Positions 44,325 through 52,097 of a stretch of 64,000 bases of DNA are shown here, piece after piece (the stretch's first letter is position 1; each line of letters begins with the position of its first letter). Position numbers and translations under genes: made by a program. Under the pieces are notes generated by a model that searched no databases, was not told the origin of the DNA, and saw nothing but the letters and a program-made list of their open reading frames with translations. Origin of the DNA: Egibacter rhizosphaerae (lineage in GTDB: Bacteria; Actinomycetota; Nitriliruptoria; Euzebyales; Egibacteraceae); assembly GCF_004322855.1 (NCBI RefSeq), contig NZ_CP036402.1, positions 4,310,001-4,374,000 on the forward strand, written 5' to 3'.

Positions 44325-45203
44325 ATGACCCACCGCCTGCTGCTCGACACCTCGAGCCTCGTGTACCGGGCGTTCTTCGCCCTGCCGACGTCGATCACCG
44401 ACGGACGGATGGCGGTCAACGCCGTCCGCGGTTATCTCGACATGGTCGCGCGCCTCGTGGACGCGCGCGCACCCGACGAGGTGCTGCACTGCCGCGACGA
44501 CGACTGGCGACCGGCCGAGCGGGCGGCGGCCTGGCCGGGCTACAAGGCGCAGCGCGCCGACGATCCCGAGGAGCTGCCCGCCCAGTTCCCCCTGCTGACC
44601 GACGTGCTCGCGCGGTTCGGCCAGGTGCAGGTCGCCGCCCCGGACTGGGAGGCCGACGACGCGATCGGCGTCCTCGCGGCGTCGGCCGAGGCCGGGGACG
44701 TGCTCGAGATCGTGACCGGCGACCGCGACCTGCTGCAACTCGTGCGTGACGGGGATCCCGCGGTGCGCGTGCTCTACACGGTCAAGGGGGTGTCCGAGCT
44801 CGCGGAGTTCGATGAATCCGCGGTCGGTGAGCGCTACGGCGTGCCCCCGCAGCGCTACGTCGACTACGCCATCTTGCGTGGCGATCCGTCCGACGGGTTG
44901 CCGGGTGTGTCCGGGGTGGGGGAGAAGACGGCGCGCGACCTCGTCGCCCGGTACCCCGACCTCGCCGCGCTGCAGGCGGACGCACGGGCGTTGTCGCCCA
45001 AGCTCGCCCAGCGGATCGCCGGGGCGGGCGAGTATTTCGAGGCGATGCAGCGCGTCGTGCCGGTGCGCACCGACGTGCCGCTGCGCATCGACCGCGGTGA
45101 GCGCGACGATCGCGCGCTCGACCGACTGGCGGAGGACCACAACCTCGAGGGGCCCGTCGGACGTCTGCGCGCCGCGCTCGACGGCACCCAGGAGCCGGCG
45201 TGA
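44325..45203 (+). CDS. 5'-3' exonuclease (FEN/PolA N-domain family)
   Basis: A 292-residue flap-type nuclease. Metal-ligand motifs are LLLDTSSLVYRAFFALP, WEADDAIG and VTGDRDLLQLV. The helix-hairpin-helix is DYAILRGDPSDGLPGVSGVGEKTA. It is a stand-alone form of the domain at the N-terminus of DNA polymerase I and would remove RNA primers or flaps. It overlaps the next gene by 4 bases. Confidence 0.92.
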   Translation: MTHRLLLDTSSLVYRAFFALPTSITDGRMAVNAVRGYLDMVARLVDARAPDEVLHCRDDDWRPAERAAAWPGYKAQRADDPEELPAQFPLLTDVLARFGQVQVAAPDWEADDAIGVLAASAEAGDVLEIVTGDRDLLQLVRDGDPAVRVLYTVKGVSELAEFDESAVGERYGVPPQRYVDYAILRGDPSDGLPGVSGVGEKTARDLVARYPDLAALQADARALSPKLAQRIAGAGEYFEAMQRVVPVRTDVPLRIDRGERDDRALDRLAEDHNLEGPVGRLRAALDGTQEPA

Positions 45204-45709
45204 CCCGCTGGCTCCTCGTGGTGGCCGTCGTTGTCGCGTTCGTGGCCGTGTTGTTCAGCGGCAACGAGCCCGACCCGGACCTTGCCGTGTCGGAGCGCGA
45301 GGGCGACGCGCGGGTCGTCGACCCGGCCGGTGTGCTCGACGGCGATGCGGTGGGCGAGGCGTTCGCGCGGCTCGACGAGGCCGGGTGGGACGGCGTCGCG
45401 CTCGCGTTCGAGTCCGAGCAGGCCAACCAGGGGGAGGCGCAGCGCAGCGGCAGGCTCCTGCTGGAGGAGTGGGACGTGGACCTGGTGGTGGTGGCGGTCG
45501 CCCGGCCGGGCGACTTCGAGGTCGGGCCGAACGGCGGGCGGCGCGCGGTCGGGGTCGAGGCGCGCAACGCTCGCGAGGTGCCCGGGGAGTTGCGCGAGCG
45601 CATCTCCGATGAGGTCATGGCGCCGCACGCCGAGGAGAACGCGTGGACGGCGGCGTTCGTCGAGGCGGCCGAGGCGCTCGAGGCAGAGCTCGAGCCGGGC
45701 GGTCCCTGA
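45200..45709 (+). CDS. Secreted or anchored TPM-domain-like protein
   Basis: A 169-residue protein with one N-terminal hydrophobic helix (residues 4-20), then a domain with the alpha/beta pattern of TPM phosphatase-like proteins (VVDPAGVLDGDAVGEAFARLDEAGWDGVALAFESEQ, then VDLVVVAVARPGDFEVG). The match is moderate. It starts with a GTG overlapping the exonuclease stop. Its 3' end lies inside a small tandem repeat. Confidence 0.6.
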   Translation: MTRWLLVVAVVVAFVAVLFSGNEPDPDLAVSEREGDARVVDPAGVLDGDAVGEAFARLDEAGWDGVALAFESEQANQGEAQRSGRLLLEEWDVDLVVVAVARPGDFEVGPNGGRRAVGVEARNAREVPGELRERISDEVMAPHAEENAWTAAFVEAAEALEAELEPGGP

Positions 45710-45773
45710 AGGCTGGCTCAGGCGGTCCCTGAAGGCTGGCTTGAGCCGGGCGGTCCCTGAAGAGGGTGGCTCA
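45698..45773 (+). repeat. Three-copy tandem repeat at a gene end
   Basis: Units of about 23-27 bases beginning GGCGGTCCCTGAAG occur three times, with a partial fourth GGCGGTCACG. The first copy carries the stop codon of the TPM-like gene, and the last touches the stop of the convergent J-domain gene. The copies differ by small insertions. Confidence 0.75.
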
Positions 45774-46205
45774 GGCGGTCACGAGCAGGATCACCGTGCC
45801 GACGATGAAGGCCGCGAGCGTGTAGTTGAAGATCGTCCGGCTGAACTGCCGCTGGAAGCGCTCACGCTCCGCCGAGTAGGCGGTGGAGACCGCACGGGCG
45901 TGGGTGGGCCGGGGCCCCGCGTGCGTGCCGGGCTTCTGGCTCCGCTCGGCCCGGGCGGCGTGGAGGCGGTCGTAGGCGGCTCGGCGATCCTCGTCGCCGA
46001 GCACCTCCCAGGCCGCGTTCGCGGCGCGCACCTTGTCCTCGCTCGCGGGGTCATCCGGGCGGTGGTCGGGATGGTGCTCGCGAACGAGGCGCAGGTACGC
46101 GGCCCTGATCTCGGCATGGGTGGCCCGCGAGGACACGCCGAGCAACCCGTAGTGGTCCCACATCTCGTCGGAAAGGGTAACCACTCGAGGGTCGTTCACG
46201 CGCAT
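45771..46205 (-). CDS. J-domain protein with C-terminal membrane anchor
   Basis: A 144-residue protein with an N-terminal DnaJ domain (about 17-80; HPD at 45-47; HYGLLGVSSRATHAEIRAAYLRL) and a C-terminal hydrophobic helix (about 125-143). It would recruit and stimulate DnaK at the membrane. The Gly/Phe and zinc domains of full DnaJ are absent. It is divergent from the SDR gene at 46271, with about 65 bases between. Confidence 0.9.
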   Translation of the reverse strand: MRVNDPRVVTLSDEMWDHYGLLGVSSRATHAEIRAAYLRLVREHHPDHRPDDPASEDKVRAANAAWEVLGDEDRRAAYDRLHAARAERSQKPGTHAGPRPTHARAVSTAYSAERERFQRQFSRTIFNYTLAAFIVGTVILLVTA

Positions 46206-46270
46206 CGGCCGGAAGTGGGCCGCGGGGTGTCTCCGAGGGCACCCGCAGGTCCGCGGGTATCGTCGTCCCG

Positions 46271-47902
46271 ATGGCTCGCGTGCTCGTCCTCGGCGCCACC
46301 GGCTACGTCGGCGGCCGGCTCGTCCCTCGACTGCTGGCCGTGGGGCACGACGTCCGTGTCGTGGCGCGCCGGCCCGCGAAGCTCACCGGGGTTTCGTGGG
46401 CGGCGGACGTCGCCCTCCACGAGGGCGATCTCCTGCGCCCCGAGACGCTCCGGGGAGCGTTCGACGACATCGACGTCGTGTACTACCTCGTGCATTCCAT
46501 GGGCGGTGCGGCCGCGTTCGCCGAGACCGATCGGCGGATCGCCGGGACGGTCGCCGCCTGCGCGAGCGCGGCCGGGGTGCGGCGCATCGTCTATCTCGGC
46601 GGGCTGGGCGAGATCGACGATCGGACCAGCACGCACCTGCGTAGTCGCGCCGAGGTGGGGGAGCTCCTGGTCGCGAGCGAGGTCCCGACCACGGTCCTTC
46701 GGGCGGCGGTGATCATCGGGTCCGGCAGCGCGTCGTTCGAGATGCTCCGCCACCTCACCGAGAAGCTGCCGGTCATGGTCGCGCCGAAGTGGGTGCACAC
46801 GCGATGCCAGCCGATCGCGATCCGCGACGTCCTGGGTTACCTCGTCGCGGCGCTGGACGACTCCTCCGACGAGGATCGCGTCCACGACATCGGAGGGCCC
46901 GACGTCCTCACCTACGCGGAGATGCTGCAGGGCTACGCGCGTGTCGCCGGGCTGCCCCGGCGCCTGATCCTCACGGTGCCGGTCCTCACCCCGAAGCTGT
47001 CGAGCTACTGGATCGGCCTGGTGTCGCCGGTGCCCACCGGTGTGGCCAGGCCGCTCGTCGAGAGCCTGTCGCAGGAGGTCGTGGTTCGCGACGATCCGGC
47101 GACCGATTCGACCCGGTGGGTTCCGGATCCGCCCGTCTCGTACGAGCAGGCGCTGCGGCACGTCCTGCGCCGGGTGCGCGACCGCGAGGTGGAGACCTCG
47201 TGGCGTGAGGCGGAGTTGCCGTGGCGTGAGTCGGAGTTGCCCACCGGACCCGGCCGCCGGCGAGACGCACTGGCGGCGGGCGATGCGAGCCCGGCCGAAC
47301 CCCAGCCGGAGGACCCGGTGTGGGCGGGTGGGACGCTGCTGTCCGACGTGCAGGAGGCGGTCGCGGCGGCGGCGTCACCCGAGGTGTTCTCGACCGTTGC
47401 CCGCATCGGTGGTGACCGGGGATGGCCGGTGCACCAGTGGGCGTGGAGCCTGCGAGGGTTCGCCGACCAGTTGATCGGGGGCGTGGGACTGCGTCGCGGA
47501 CGCCGCGACCCGGACAGGCTGCGCGTCGGGGATGCGGTCGACTTCTGGCGCGTCGAGGAGATGCGAGCCCCGGTGGCGCCGGGGGACGTCGGACTGCTCA
47601 GGCTGCGCGCGGAGATGTGGGTCCCCGGACACGCCTGGCTGGAATTCCGCCTCCTGCCCGAACACGGCGGGGGGACGCGCCTGCGTCAGCGTGCACTCTT
47701 CGCCCCACGCAGCCTGCTCGGCCGCCTGTACTGGTATGCGATGTTGCCGTTCCATGCGCTGATATTTCGCCGTATGGCGCAGGCCCTGGCGGACGAGGCG
47801 GGGCTCACCAGTAGCGGTGGGCCGACAGCGGCGCGCGGGGTGCGCGCCGCGGCGGGCCGGATACGGCGCGTGCGCCGACCGCCCGCTCGACGAGCCGGAT
47901 GA
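46271..47902 (+). CDS. NAD(P)-binding SDR-like protein with C-terminal DUF2867 domain
   Basis: A 543-residue protein. The N-terminal half is an atypical extended SDR (VLVLGATGYVGGRLVPRLLAVGHDVRVVAR; later YYLVHSMGG). The C-terminal half (about 345-520) is the DUF2867 domain with DFWRVEEM and LRLRAEMWVPGHAWLEFRLLPE. This two-domain form is common in actinobacteria, and its substrate is unknown. A duplicated SWREAELPWRESELP stretch marks the linker. The last 98 bases overlap the convergent glycosylase gene. Confidence 0.85.
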   Translation: MARVLVLGATGYVGGRLVPRLLAVGHDVRVVARRPAKLTGVSWAADVALHEGDLLRPETLRGAFDDIDVVYYLVHSMGGAAAFAETDRRIAGTVAACASAAGVRRIVYLGGLGEIDDRTSTHLRSRAEVGELLVASEVPTTVLRAAVIIGSGSASFEMLRHLTEKLPVMVAPKWVHTRCQPIAIRDVLGYLVAALDDSSDEDRVHDIGGPDVLTYAEMLQGYARVAGLPRRLILTVPVLTPKLSSYWIGLVSPVPTGVARPLVESLSQEVVVRDDPATDSTRWVPDPPVSYEQALRHVLRRVRDREVETSWREAELPWRESELPTGPGRRRDALAAGDASPAEPQPEDPVWAGGTLLSDVQEAVAAAASPEVFSTVARIGGDRGWPVHQWAWSLRGFADQLIGGVGLRRGRRDPDRLRVGDAVDFWRVEEMRAPVAPGDVGLLRLRAEMWVPGHAWLEFRLLPEHGGGTRLRQRALFAPRSLLGRLYWYAMLPFHALIFRRMAQALADEAGLTSSGGPTAARGVRAAAGRIRRVRRPPARRAG

Positions 47903-48929
47903 CGCGGCCCCGCTGGCCGGCGAAGGGCGCCAACAGCTCCAGCATCGTGGCGTCGTCCGCGTCGGCGGCCCCGTCGCCGAGCACCCACGCGATGAGGGCC
48001 GGGAGGTTGTAGTCGCCGACGGCGACCGCGTCGGGGTCGCCGCGCGCGCGGCGGGCGACCGCGCTGGTCCACACGCCGACGCCGGGGAGCGCGCGCAGGC
48101 GGGCGTCCAGGCCGTCCCAGCCGGCTTGCTCCGCTCGCTCCAGGTGCGGCCCGTCGACGGCGCCGGCGTGCAGTGCCCGGGCACCACGCCCGGAGATGCC
48201 GCAGCGTCGCAGCTCCCAGCTCGGGATCGCGCCGACGGTCTCGCGGCGCGGCCAGGCGGTGAGCCCGCCGGGCGCGTCCTCGCCGGCGCGGCGGACGAGC
48301 TGGGCGATCGAGCGGTGCGCCTCGGCGCTCTGCACGAGCTGGGCGATGACCGCCCGTCCGAACGCCTCACCCAGGCGTGGCAGGCGACCGAGGCGGACGG
48401 GGCCCGTCACGGCGTAGAGCTTGGCGAGGCGCCGGTCGTGTGCCGCCAGGTCCCCGAGCGGGGTCGGATCGTCCCTGACCCCGATCCAGGCGAGTCCGGC
48501 CTCGAGCGCGGCTTCGACCTCGTGGCTCGGCGTGGCGGGCGAGCCCACGACCCGGAGCTCGGTCCGCCCGTCCGTCGGAGCGGCTTCGAGCAGCAGTGCG
48601 CCCGTGGTGGCCGGCTCGGCGCGGCGCACGACCCCCGACGGGTGACGACGCGCGACGGCGCCGAAGCGCGCCGAGTCGCACTTGACGCCCTGGAGGTCGT
48701 GTACGCCGGACACGGTGGTGCGCGCGAGCTCGCGGGGCCGCTCGTCGTGGGGTTTGCGTGCTGCAGCAGCTGTGTTGCCGCCGGCCGCGGCGGGTGCGGT
48801 CGGGGTTGTGTTGCCGCCGGCCGCGGCGGGTGCGGTCGGGGTTGTGTTGCCGACGGCCGCGGCGGGTGCGGTCGGGGCTGTGTTTCGTGGCGCGGGCGTG
48901 GTCGCCGAACTGGTCATGCGGCGAAGCAT
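47805..48929 (-). CDS. HhH-GPD DNA glycosylase (AlkA/3-methyladenine type)
   Basis: A 374-residue protein. Residues about 1-60 are a low-complexity Thr/Pro/Ala tail made of a triplicated 12-residue repeat. The rest is an HhH-GPD fold with helix-hairpin-helix LRALPGVGVWTSAVA and the catalytic Asp in DAVAVGDYNLP. It should remove alkylated bases. An upstream AlkA-N-like part precedes (GVVRRAEPATTGALLLEAA). Its 3' end overlaps the SDR/DUF2867 gene on the other strand. The true start could lie after the repeats. Confidence 0.82.
   Translation of the reverse strand: MLRRMTSSATTPAPRNTAPTAPAAAVGNTTPTAPAAAGGNTTPTAPAAAGGNTAAAARKPHDERPRELARTTVSGVHDLQGVKCDSARFGAVARRHPSGVVRRAEPATTGALLLEAAPTDGRTELRVVGSPATPSHEVEAALEAGLAWIGVRDDPTPLGDLAAHDRRLAKLYAVTGPVRLGRLPRLGEAFGRAVIAQLVQSAEAHRSIAQLVRRAGEDAPGGLTAWPRRETVGAIPSWELRRCGISGRGARALHAGAVDGPHLERAEQAGWDGLDARLRALPGVGVWTSAVARRARGDPDAVAVGDYNLPALIAWVLGDGAADADDATMLELLAPFAGQRGRVIRLVERAVGARAVSGPPRRAPRAPLSAHRYW
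48771..48878 (+). repeat. Tandem 36-bp repeat in the glycosylase N-terminus
   Basis: Three head-to-tail copies of 36 bases (start TGTGTTGCCGCCGGCCGCGG), differing by only two or three bases, encode a 12-residue Asn-Thr-Thr-Pro-Thr-Ala-Pro-Ala-rich unit on the minus strand. The unit keeps the frame. No spacers separate the copies, so it is not a CRISPR array. Confidence 0.9.
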
Positions 48930-49070
48930 GCCAGTCGGGTGCGACGAACCGTCGTCGCCGGCTGCACGCTTGCGTCGGAATGGCGAAGTCGAATCGGTGC
49001 AAGATGTTGCGCTGGAGTGGAGAGGACGATCCGGCGCAACCGGAGGTGTGCGATTGCCGCACGCTCACGT

Positions 49071-49172
49071 CCGGAACAACCACGCCCCCGGAACAACCAC
49101 GCCCCCGGAACAACCACGCCCCCGGAACAGACACCCCTGGAACAGATGACGCCCCCGGAACAGACGACGCCC
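49071..49172 (+). repeat. 17-bp tandem repeat in a spacer
   Basis: The unit CCGGAACAACCACGCCC occurs three times perfectly (49071-49121), then three diverged copies with CCGGAACAGA. The array ends at the hairpin at 49166. It lies outside coding sequence, unlike most other arrays in the window. Confidence 0.9.
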
Positions 49173-49197
49173 CCGAGGTGGGATCCCCGGGGGCGTC
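49166..49197 (-). terminator. Terminator hairpin for the sigma-factor gene
   Basis: A 10-bp perfect stem GACGCCCCCG / CGGGGGCGTC with a 12-base loop lies 84 bases beyond the sigma-factor stop in the direction of transcription. There is no T tract. The left arm is the last unit of the 17-bp repeat array. Confidence 0.65.
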
Positions 49198-49280
49198 TCG
49201 GTCTCGGGCCGCGCGGGTGCCGCTCACGCGCACCGGCGGACTGCCGTGGTGCGCGGGCGCGCCGCCGCGTGACGTGATGG

Positions 49281-50180
49281 CTACGCCGCGGCACCGACCC
49301 CGAGCTCGGCCTGCAACTTCGCAAGCGCCTGGTTCTCGATCTTGCGGACCGACTCGCGGGACAACCCGAGCTCGCGGCCGAGCGAGTCGAGCGTCATCGA
49401 CTGCATCCCGTCGAGCCCGTACCGCCGCTGCAGGACGTACCAGCTGCGCTCGTCGAGATGGTCGCGCGCGAGGTCGAAGAGCCCCTCCATAAAGGTCCGC
49501 TCGACGACCTCGTCGTCCGGCGAGTCCTCGGCGATGGCGACGAACTCGCCCAGGTCGCTCGCGTCGGCGTCGAAGCCGACCGGGCGGTCGAGCGAGGTCA
49601 TCGCGTGGTCCCCCTCGAGGGCGCGCTGGACCTTGGCCTCCGACAGCTTCGTCGCGTGCGCCAGTTCCTCCACGGTCGGCTCGCGTCCCGTCTCGGACTC
49701 GATCCGCGCGGCCGCGGCACGCACCTTCACGAGCGCGTCGTGCAGCGCGACCGGCAGGCGGATCGTGCGCTCGCTGCCGGCGACCCCGCGCTGGATCGCC
49801 TGGCGGATCCACCACGTCGCGTACGTCGAGAACTTGTAGCCGCGGCGCCAGTCGAACTTCTCGACCGCGCGGAGCAGGCCGAGGTTGCCCTCCTGGATCA
49901 GCTCGCCGAGGTCCAGCGTCGACCGCTTCGAGAACTGCGCGGCCACGCTCACGACCAGACGCAGGTTCGCCGCCACGAAGTGGTCGAACGCTTCCTGCCC
50001 CTCGCGGACCTGACGGCGCAGCTGCATGCGGTTCTCGGTCTGACCCGCATCCAGCTTCTCCTGGGCCTCACGGCCGGCCTCGATCGTCTTCGCGAGACGG
50101 ATCTCGTCGTCGGCCGTGAGCAGGCGGACCTTCCCGAGCTCCGAGAAGTAGAGGTCGAGGAGGTCGTCCGGCACCGCCAT
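49281..50180 (-). CDS. RNA polymerase sigma-70 family factor, RpoD/HrdB-like without region 1.1
   Basis: A 299-residue sigma factor with regions 1.2 (DLLDLYFSELGKVRLLTADDEI), 2 (ELIQEGNLGLLRAVEKFDWRRGYKFSTYATWWIRQAI), 3 and 4 (LDSLGRELGLSRESVRKIENQALAKLQ). The region 2.4 and 4.2 sequences are those of housekeeping-promoter factors. The lack of region 1.1 points to a group 2 factor of HrdB/SigB type, or the principal factor in a short form. The ATG was chosen for GGGAGG upstream; an in-frame extension of 36 residues does not match the family. Confidence 0.92.
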   Translation of the reverse strand: MAVPDDLLDLYFSELGKVRLLTADDEIRLAKTIEAGREAQEKLDAGQTENRMQLRRQVREGQEAFDHFVAANLRLVVSVAAQFSKRSTLDLGELIQEGNLGLLRAVEKFDWRRGYKFSTYATWWIRQAIQRGVAGSERTIRLPVALHDALVKVRAAAARIESETGREPTVEELAHATKLSEAKVQRALEGDHAMTSLDRPVGFDADASDLGEFVAIAEDSPDDEVVERTFMEGLFDLARDHLDERSWYVLQRRYGLDGMQSMTLDSLGRELGLSRESVRKIENQALAKLQAELGVGAAA

Positions 50181-50389
50181 GTTTGTGCCTCCCAACTGCC
50201 TTGTGCTTCGCTTCACATGTCTTCCCAACGCGCACGACCCGGGATCTGTTCCCGAGTCACAGATTTTTCCCGGTACCCGCTGGGGCAATCATCGGTACGG
50301 TTGGCCCCACCAGCCGGGTGAACCCACCGCGGCTCGCGCGGGTCCGGTCCGTCGGTGCAGGAGTACTCACCGACCCCTGCCACGAGCGA

Positions 50390-50403
50390 CCGTCACGTGA
50401 CGG
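50390..50403. promoter_or_regulatory. 14-bp palindrome between sigma factor and dapC
   Basis: CCGTCACGTGACGG is a perfect dyad, followed at once by AACGTCACG, which repeats the left half-site. Its place in a long divergent spacer suggests a regulator-binding site. The protein is unknown. Confidence 0.45.
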
Positions 50404-50800
50404 AACGTCACGCAGCGGCTCGAGGGGTCGGTGTCGGGTTCTTGCTCCCGTTGCCTCGGCGGTAGCATGCCGGATCATCCCTGTGGGTTCCCATCGACCG
50501 CGTGACCGCCCGGCTGCGTCCGATGGACATCGTCCGGTTGGACGAACGGGACGGGTGTGCCTGCCGAGCGTCCGTCCTGCCCGGCACACCCCCGGTCGAC
50601 CGCGGCCGCACGAGTTCAACGTTCCGGCGTGCAGCCGTGGGCGACGAGATCCGCGACCGATACAGCCTAATGCATCCTGGAGGACGCACGAAGCCTGTCG
50701 GAGGTTCCCGAGATCCCGAGTTTGGCCGCGAGGCCTGCCGACTGGTCTTGTGGGACCCGATCACCCGTGCGCGTGGCGCGCGCTCGGGCTTCGGACGTGT

Positions 50801-50819
50801 GCCGGGGCCGGGCCCCGGC
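50801..50819 (+). promoter_or_regulatory. GC hairpin in the dapC leader
   Basis: GCCGGGGC-CGG-GCCCCGGC forms an 8-bp perfect stem 48 bases before the dapC ATG. It could act as an attenuator or simply be leader structure; no T tract follows. Confidence 0.4.
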
Positions 50820-50866
50820 CGGCGGCCCGCGCTGCCCGTGGCGAGATTGAGGGAGGAGCGCCGACG

Positions 50867-52078
50867 ATGAACCCCGTGTTGCGCGAGCTCGGTGGCTACC
50901 CGTTGGCCTCCTTTCAGGACCTGAAGGCCGAGCTCGCCGCGGACGGCCAGCCCCTCTTCGACTTCTCGATCGGCGACCCGATCGAGCCGACCCCGACGTT
51001 CATCCGCGACGCGCTCGTGGCGGCGGTGCCCGAGGTCAGTCAGTACCCGACCGCCTCGGGCCTGCGCTCCCTCCGCGAGGCGGTGGCTGGCTGGGTGGGG
51101 CGTCGGTTCGGGGTCACCGTCGATCCGGACCGCCACGTGCTACCGACGGCGGGGAGCAAGGAGGCCATCTTCCATCTCCCCCTCGGGATCGTCGATCCCC
51201 GGGGCTCGCGGCGCACGGTCGTGTGGGGCGAGCCCGGCTATCTCGTGTACGAGCGGGGGATGCGCTTCGCAGGCGGGGGGTCGGACCCCGTCCCGTTGGG
51301 TGCGCCGGGCGGCGCACCGGGGGCGCAGTCGGGGTGGCGGCTCGATCTCGCGGCGCTGCCGCCGGAGCGGCGGCAGGCGACGGCGATCGCGTGGCTGAAC
51401 TACCCCCACAACCCCACCGGCGCCACGGTCGACGTGGGGTACCTCCGCAGCCAGTTGGAGGTGGCTCGCGCGGAGGGGATCGTGCTCGCCAGCGACGAGT
51501 GCTATGCCGACATCTACCCGCCGCACGGCACACCGCCACCGTCGCTGTTGCAGGCCGCCGGCACGCCCGGGGACCCGGACCTCTCGGGTCTGCTCGTCGC
51601 GTTCAGCCTGTCGAAGCGGTCCGGGATGACCGGCTATCGGTCCGGCGCGCTCGTGGGGGACCCCGAGCTGATCGCCATCCAGCGCACGCTGCGACCGAAC
51701 ATCGGGACGGCGAGCCCGGAGTTCGTCCAGCATGCCGCGACCGCCGCGTGGGCCGACGACGCGCACGCCGCGGAGCGACGGGAGGTCTTCGCGGCCAAGC
51801 GGGCGGTGGTGCTCGAGTTCCTTCGCGCGCAAGGCCTCGAGGTCAGCGGCAGCGAGGCGACCTTCTATCTCTGGTTCGCCGCCCCGGAGGGTGACGATAC
51901 CGCCTACGCCGAGGCACTGTTGCGTCACCGCATCGTCGCCTCCCCCGGCCGCGCGTTCGGCCCCAGCGGTGCGGGCTGGTTGCGGCTCGCGCTCGTGCCC
52001 GACGTGGCCGGATGCCATGCGGCGGTCGAGCGGTGGCAGCAGGCCATCGCGGCCGGGGACCTTCCCGGACATCGGTAG
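50867..52078 (+). CDS. dapC: N-succinyldiaminopimelate aminotransferase
   Basis: A 403-residue fold-type I PLP aminotransferase. The cofactor lysine is in AFSLSKRSGMTGYRSG; NYPHNPTGA and SDECYADIY are the PLP-ring and phosphate motifs. The N-terminal FDFSIGDPIEPTP is typical of the DapC group. It aminates N-succinyl-2-amino-6-ketopimelate in lysine/DAP synthesis. The assignment rests on its place directly before dapD and dapE. The ATG follows GGGAGGAG. Confidence 0.9.
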   Translation: MNPVLRELGGYPLASFQDLKAELAADGQPLFDFSIGDPIEPTPTFIRDALVAAVPEVSQYPTASGLRSLREAVAGWVGRRFGVTVDPDRHVLPTAGSKEAIFHLPLGIVDPRGSRRTVVWGEPGYLVYERGMRFAGGGSDPVPLGAPGGAPGAQSGWRLDLAALPPERRQATAIAWLNYPHNPTGATVDVGYLRSQLEVARAEGIVLASDECYADIYPPHGTPPPSLLQAAGTPGDPDLSGLLVAFSLSKRSGMTGYRSGALVGDPELIAIQRTLRPNIGTASPEFVQHAATAAWADDAHAAERREVFAAKRAVVLEFLRAQGLEVSGSEATFYLWFAAPEGDDTAYAEALLRHRIVASPGRAFGPSGAGWLRLALVPDVAGCHAAVERWQQAIAAGDLPGHR

Positions 52079-52097
52079 TCCCGACGAGGAGGAGCAC

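Larger units (their letters stand above)
48930..49280. other. Intergenic region with repeats, no gene seen
   Basis: These 351 bases between the glycosylase start and the sigma-factor stop, both on the minus strand, hold no supported gene. They contain a 17-base tandem repeat (49071-49172) and a hairpin (49166-49197). The part at 48930-49060 is less GC-rich than its surroundings and may hold the glycosylase promoter. Confidence 0.7.
50181..50866. other. Long intergenic region before dapC
   Basis: These 686 bases between divergent sigma-factor and dapC genes contain no gene I can support. Open frames here have ordinary GC-rich composition, no family match and no ribosome sites. Visible structures are the 14-bp palindrome at 50390-50403 and the hairpin at 50801-50819. 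The AT-richer part near 50245-50275 may hold the sigma-factor promoter. No known riboswitch was recognised. Confidence 0.6.

Noticed and set aside
48771-49172. Possible CRISPR arrays (36-bp and 17-bp repeats; also 29-bp at 58427)
   Set aside because: The copies are directly abutting with no spacers, and no cas genes are in the window. These are tandem minisatellites.
50502-50870. A 122-codon frame before dapC
   Set aside because: No ribosome site, no family match, strongly Arg/Gly/Pro-rich composition of random GC-rich DNA, and it runs over the dapC start.
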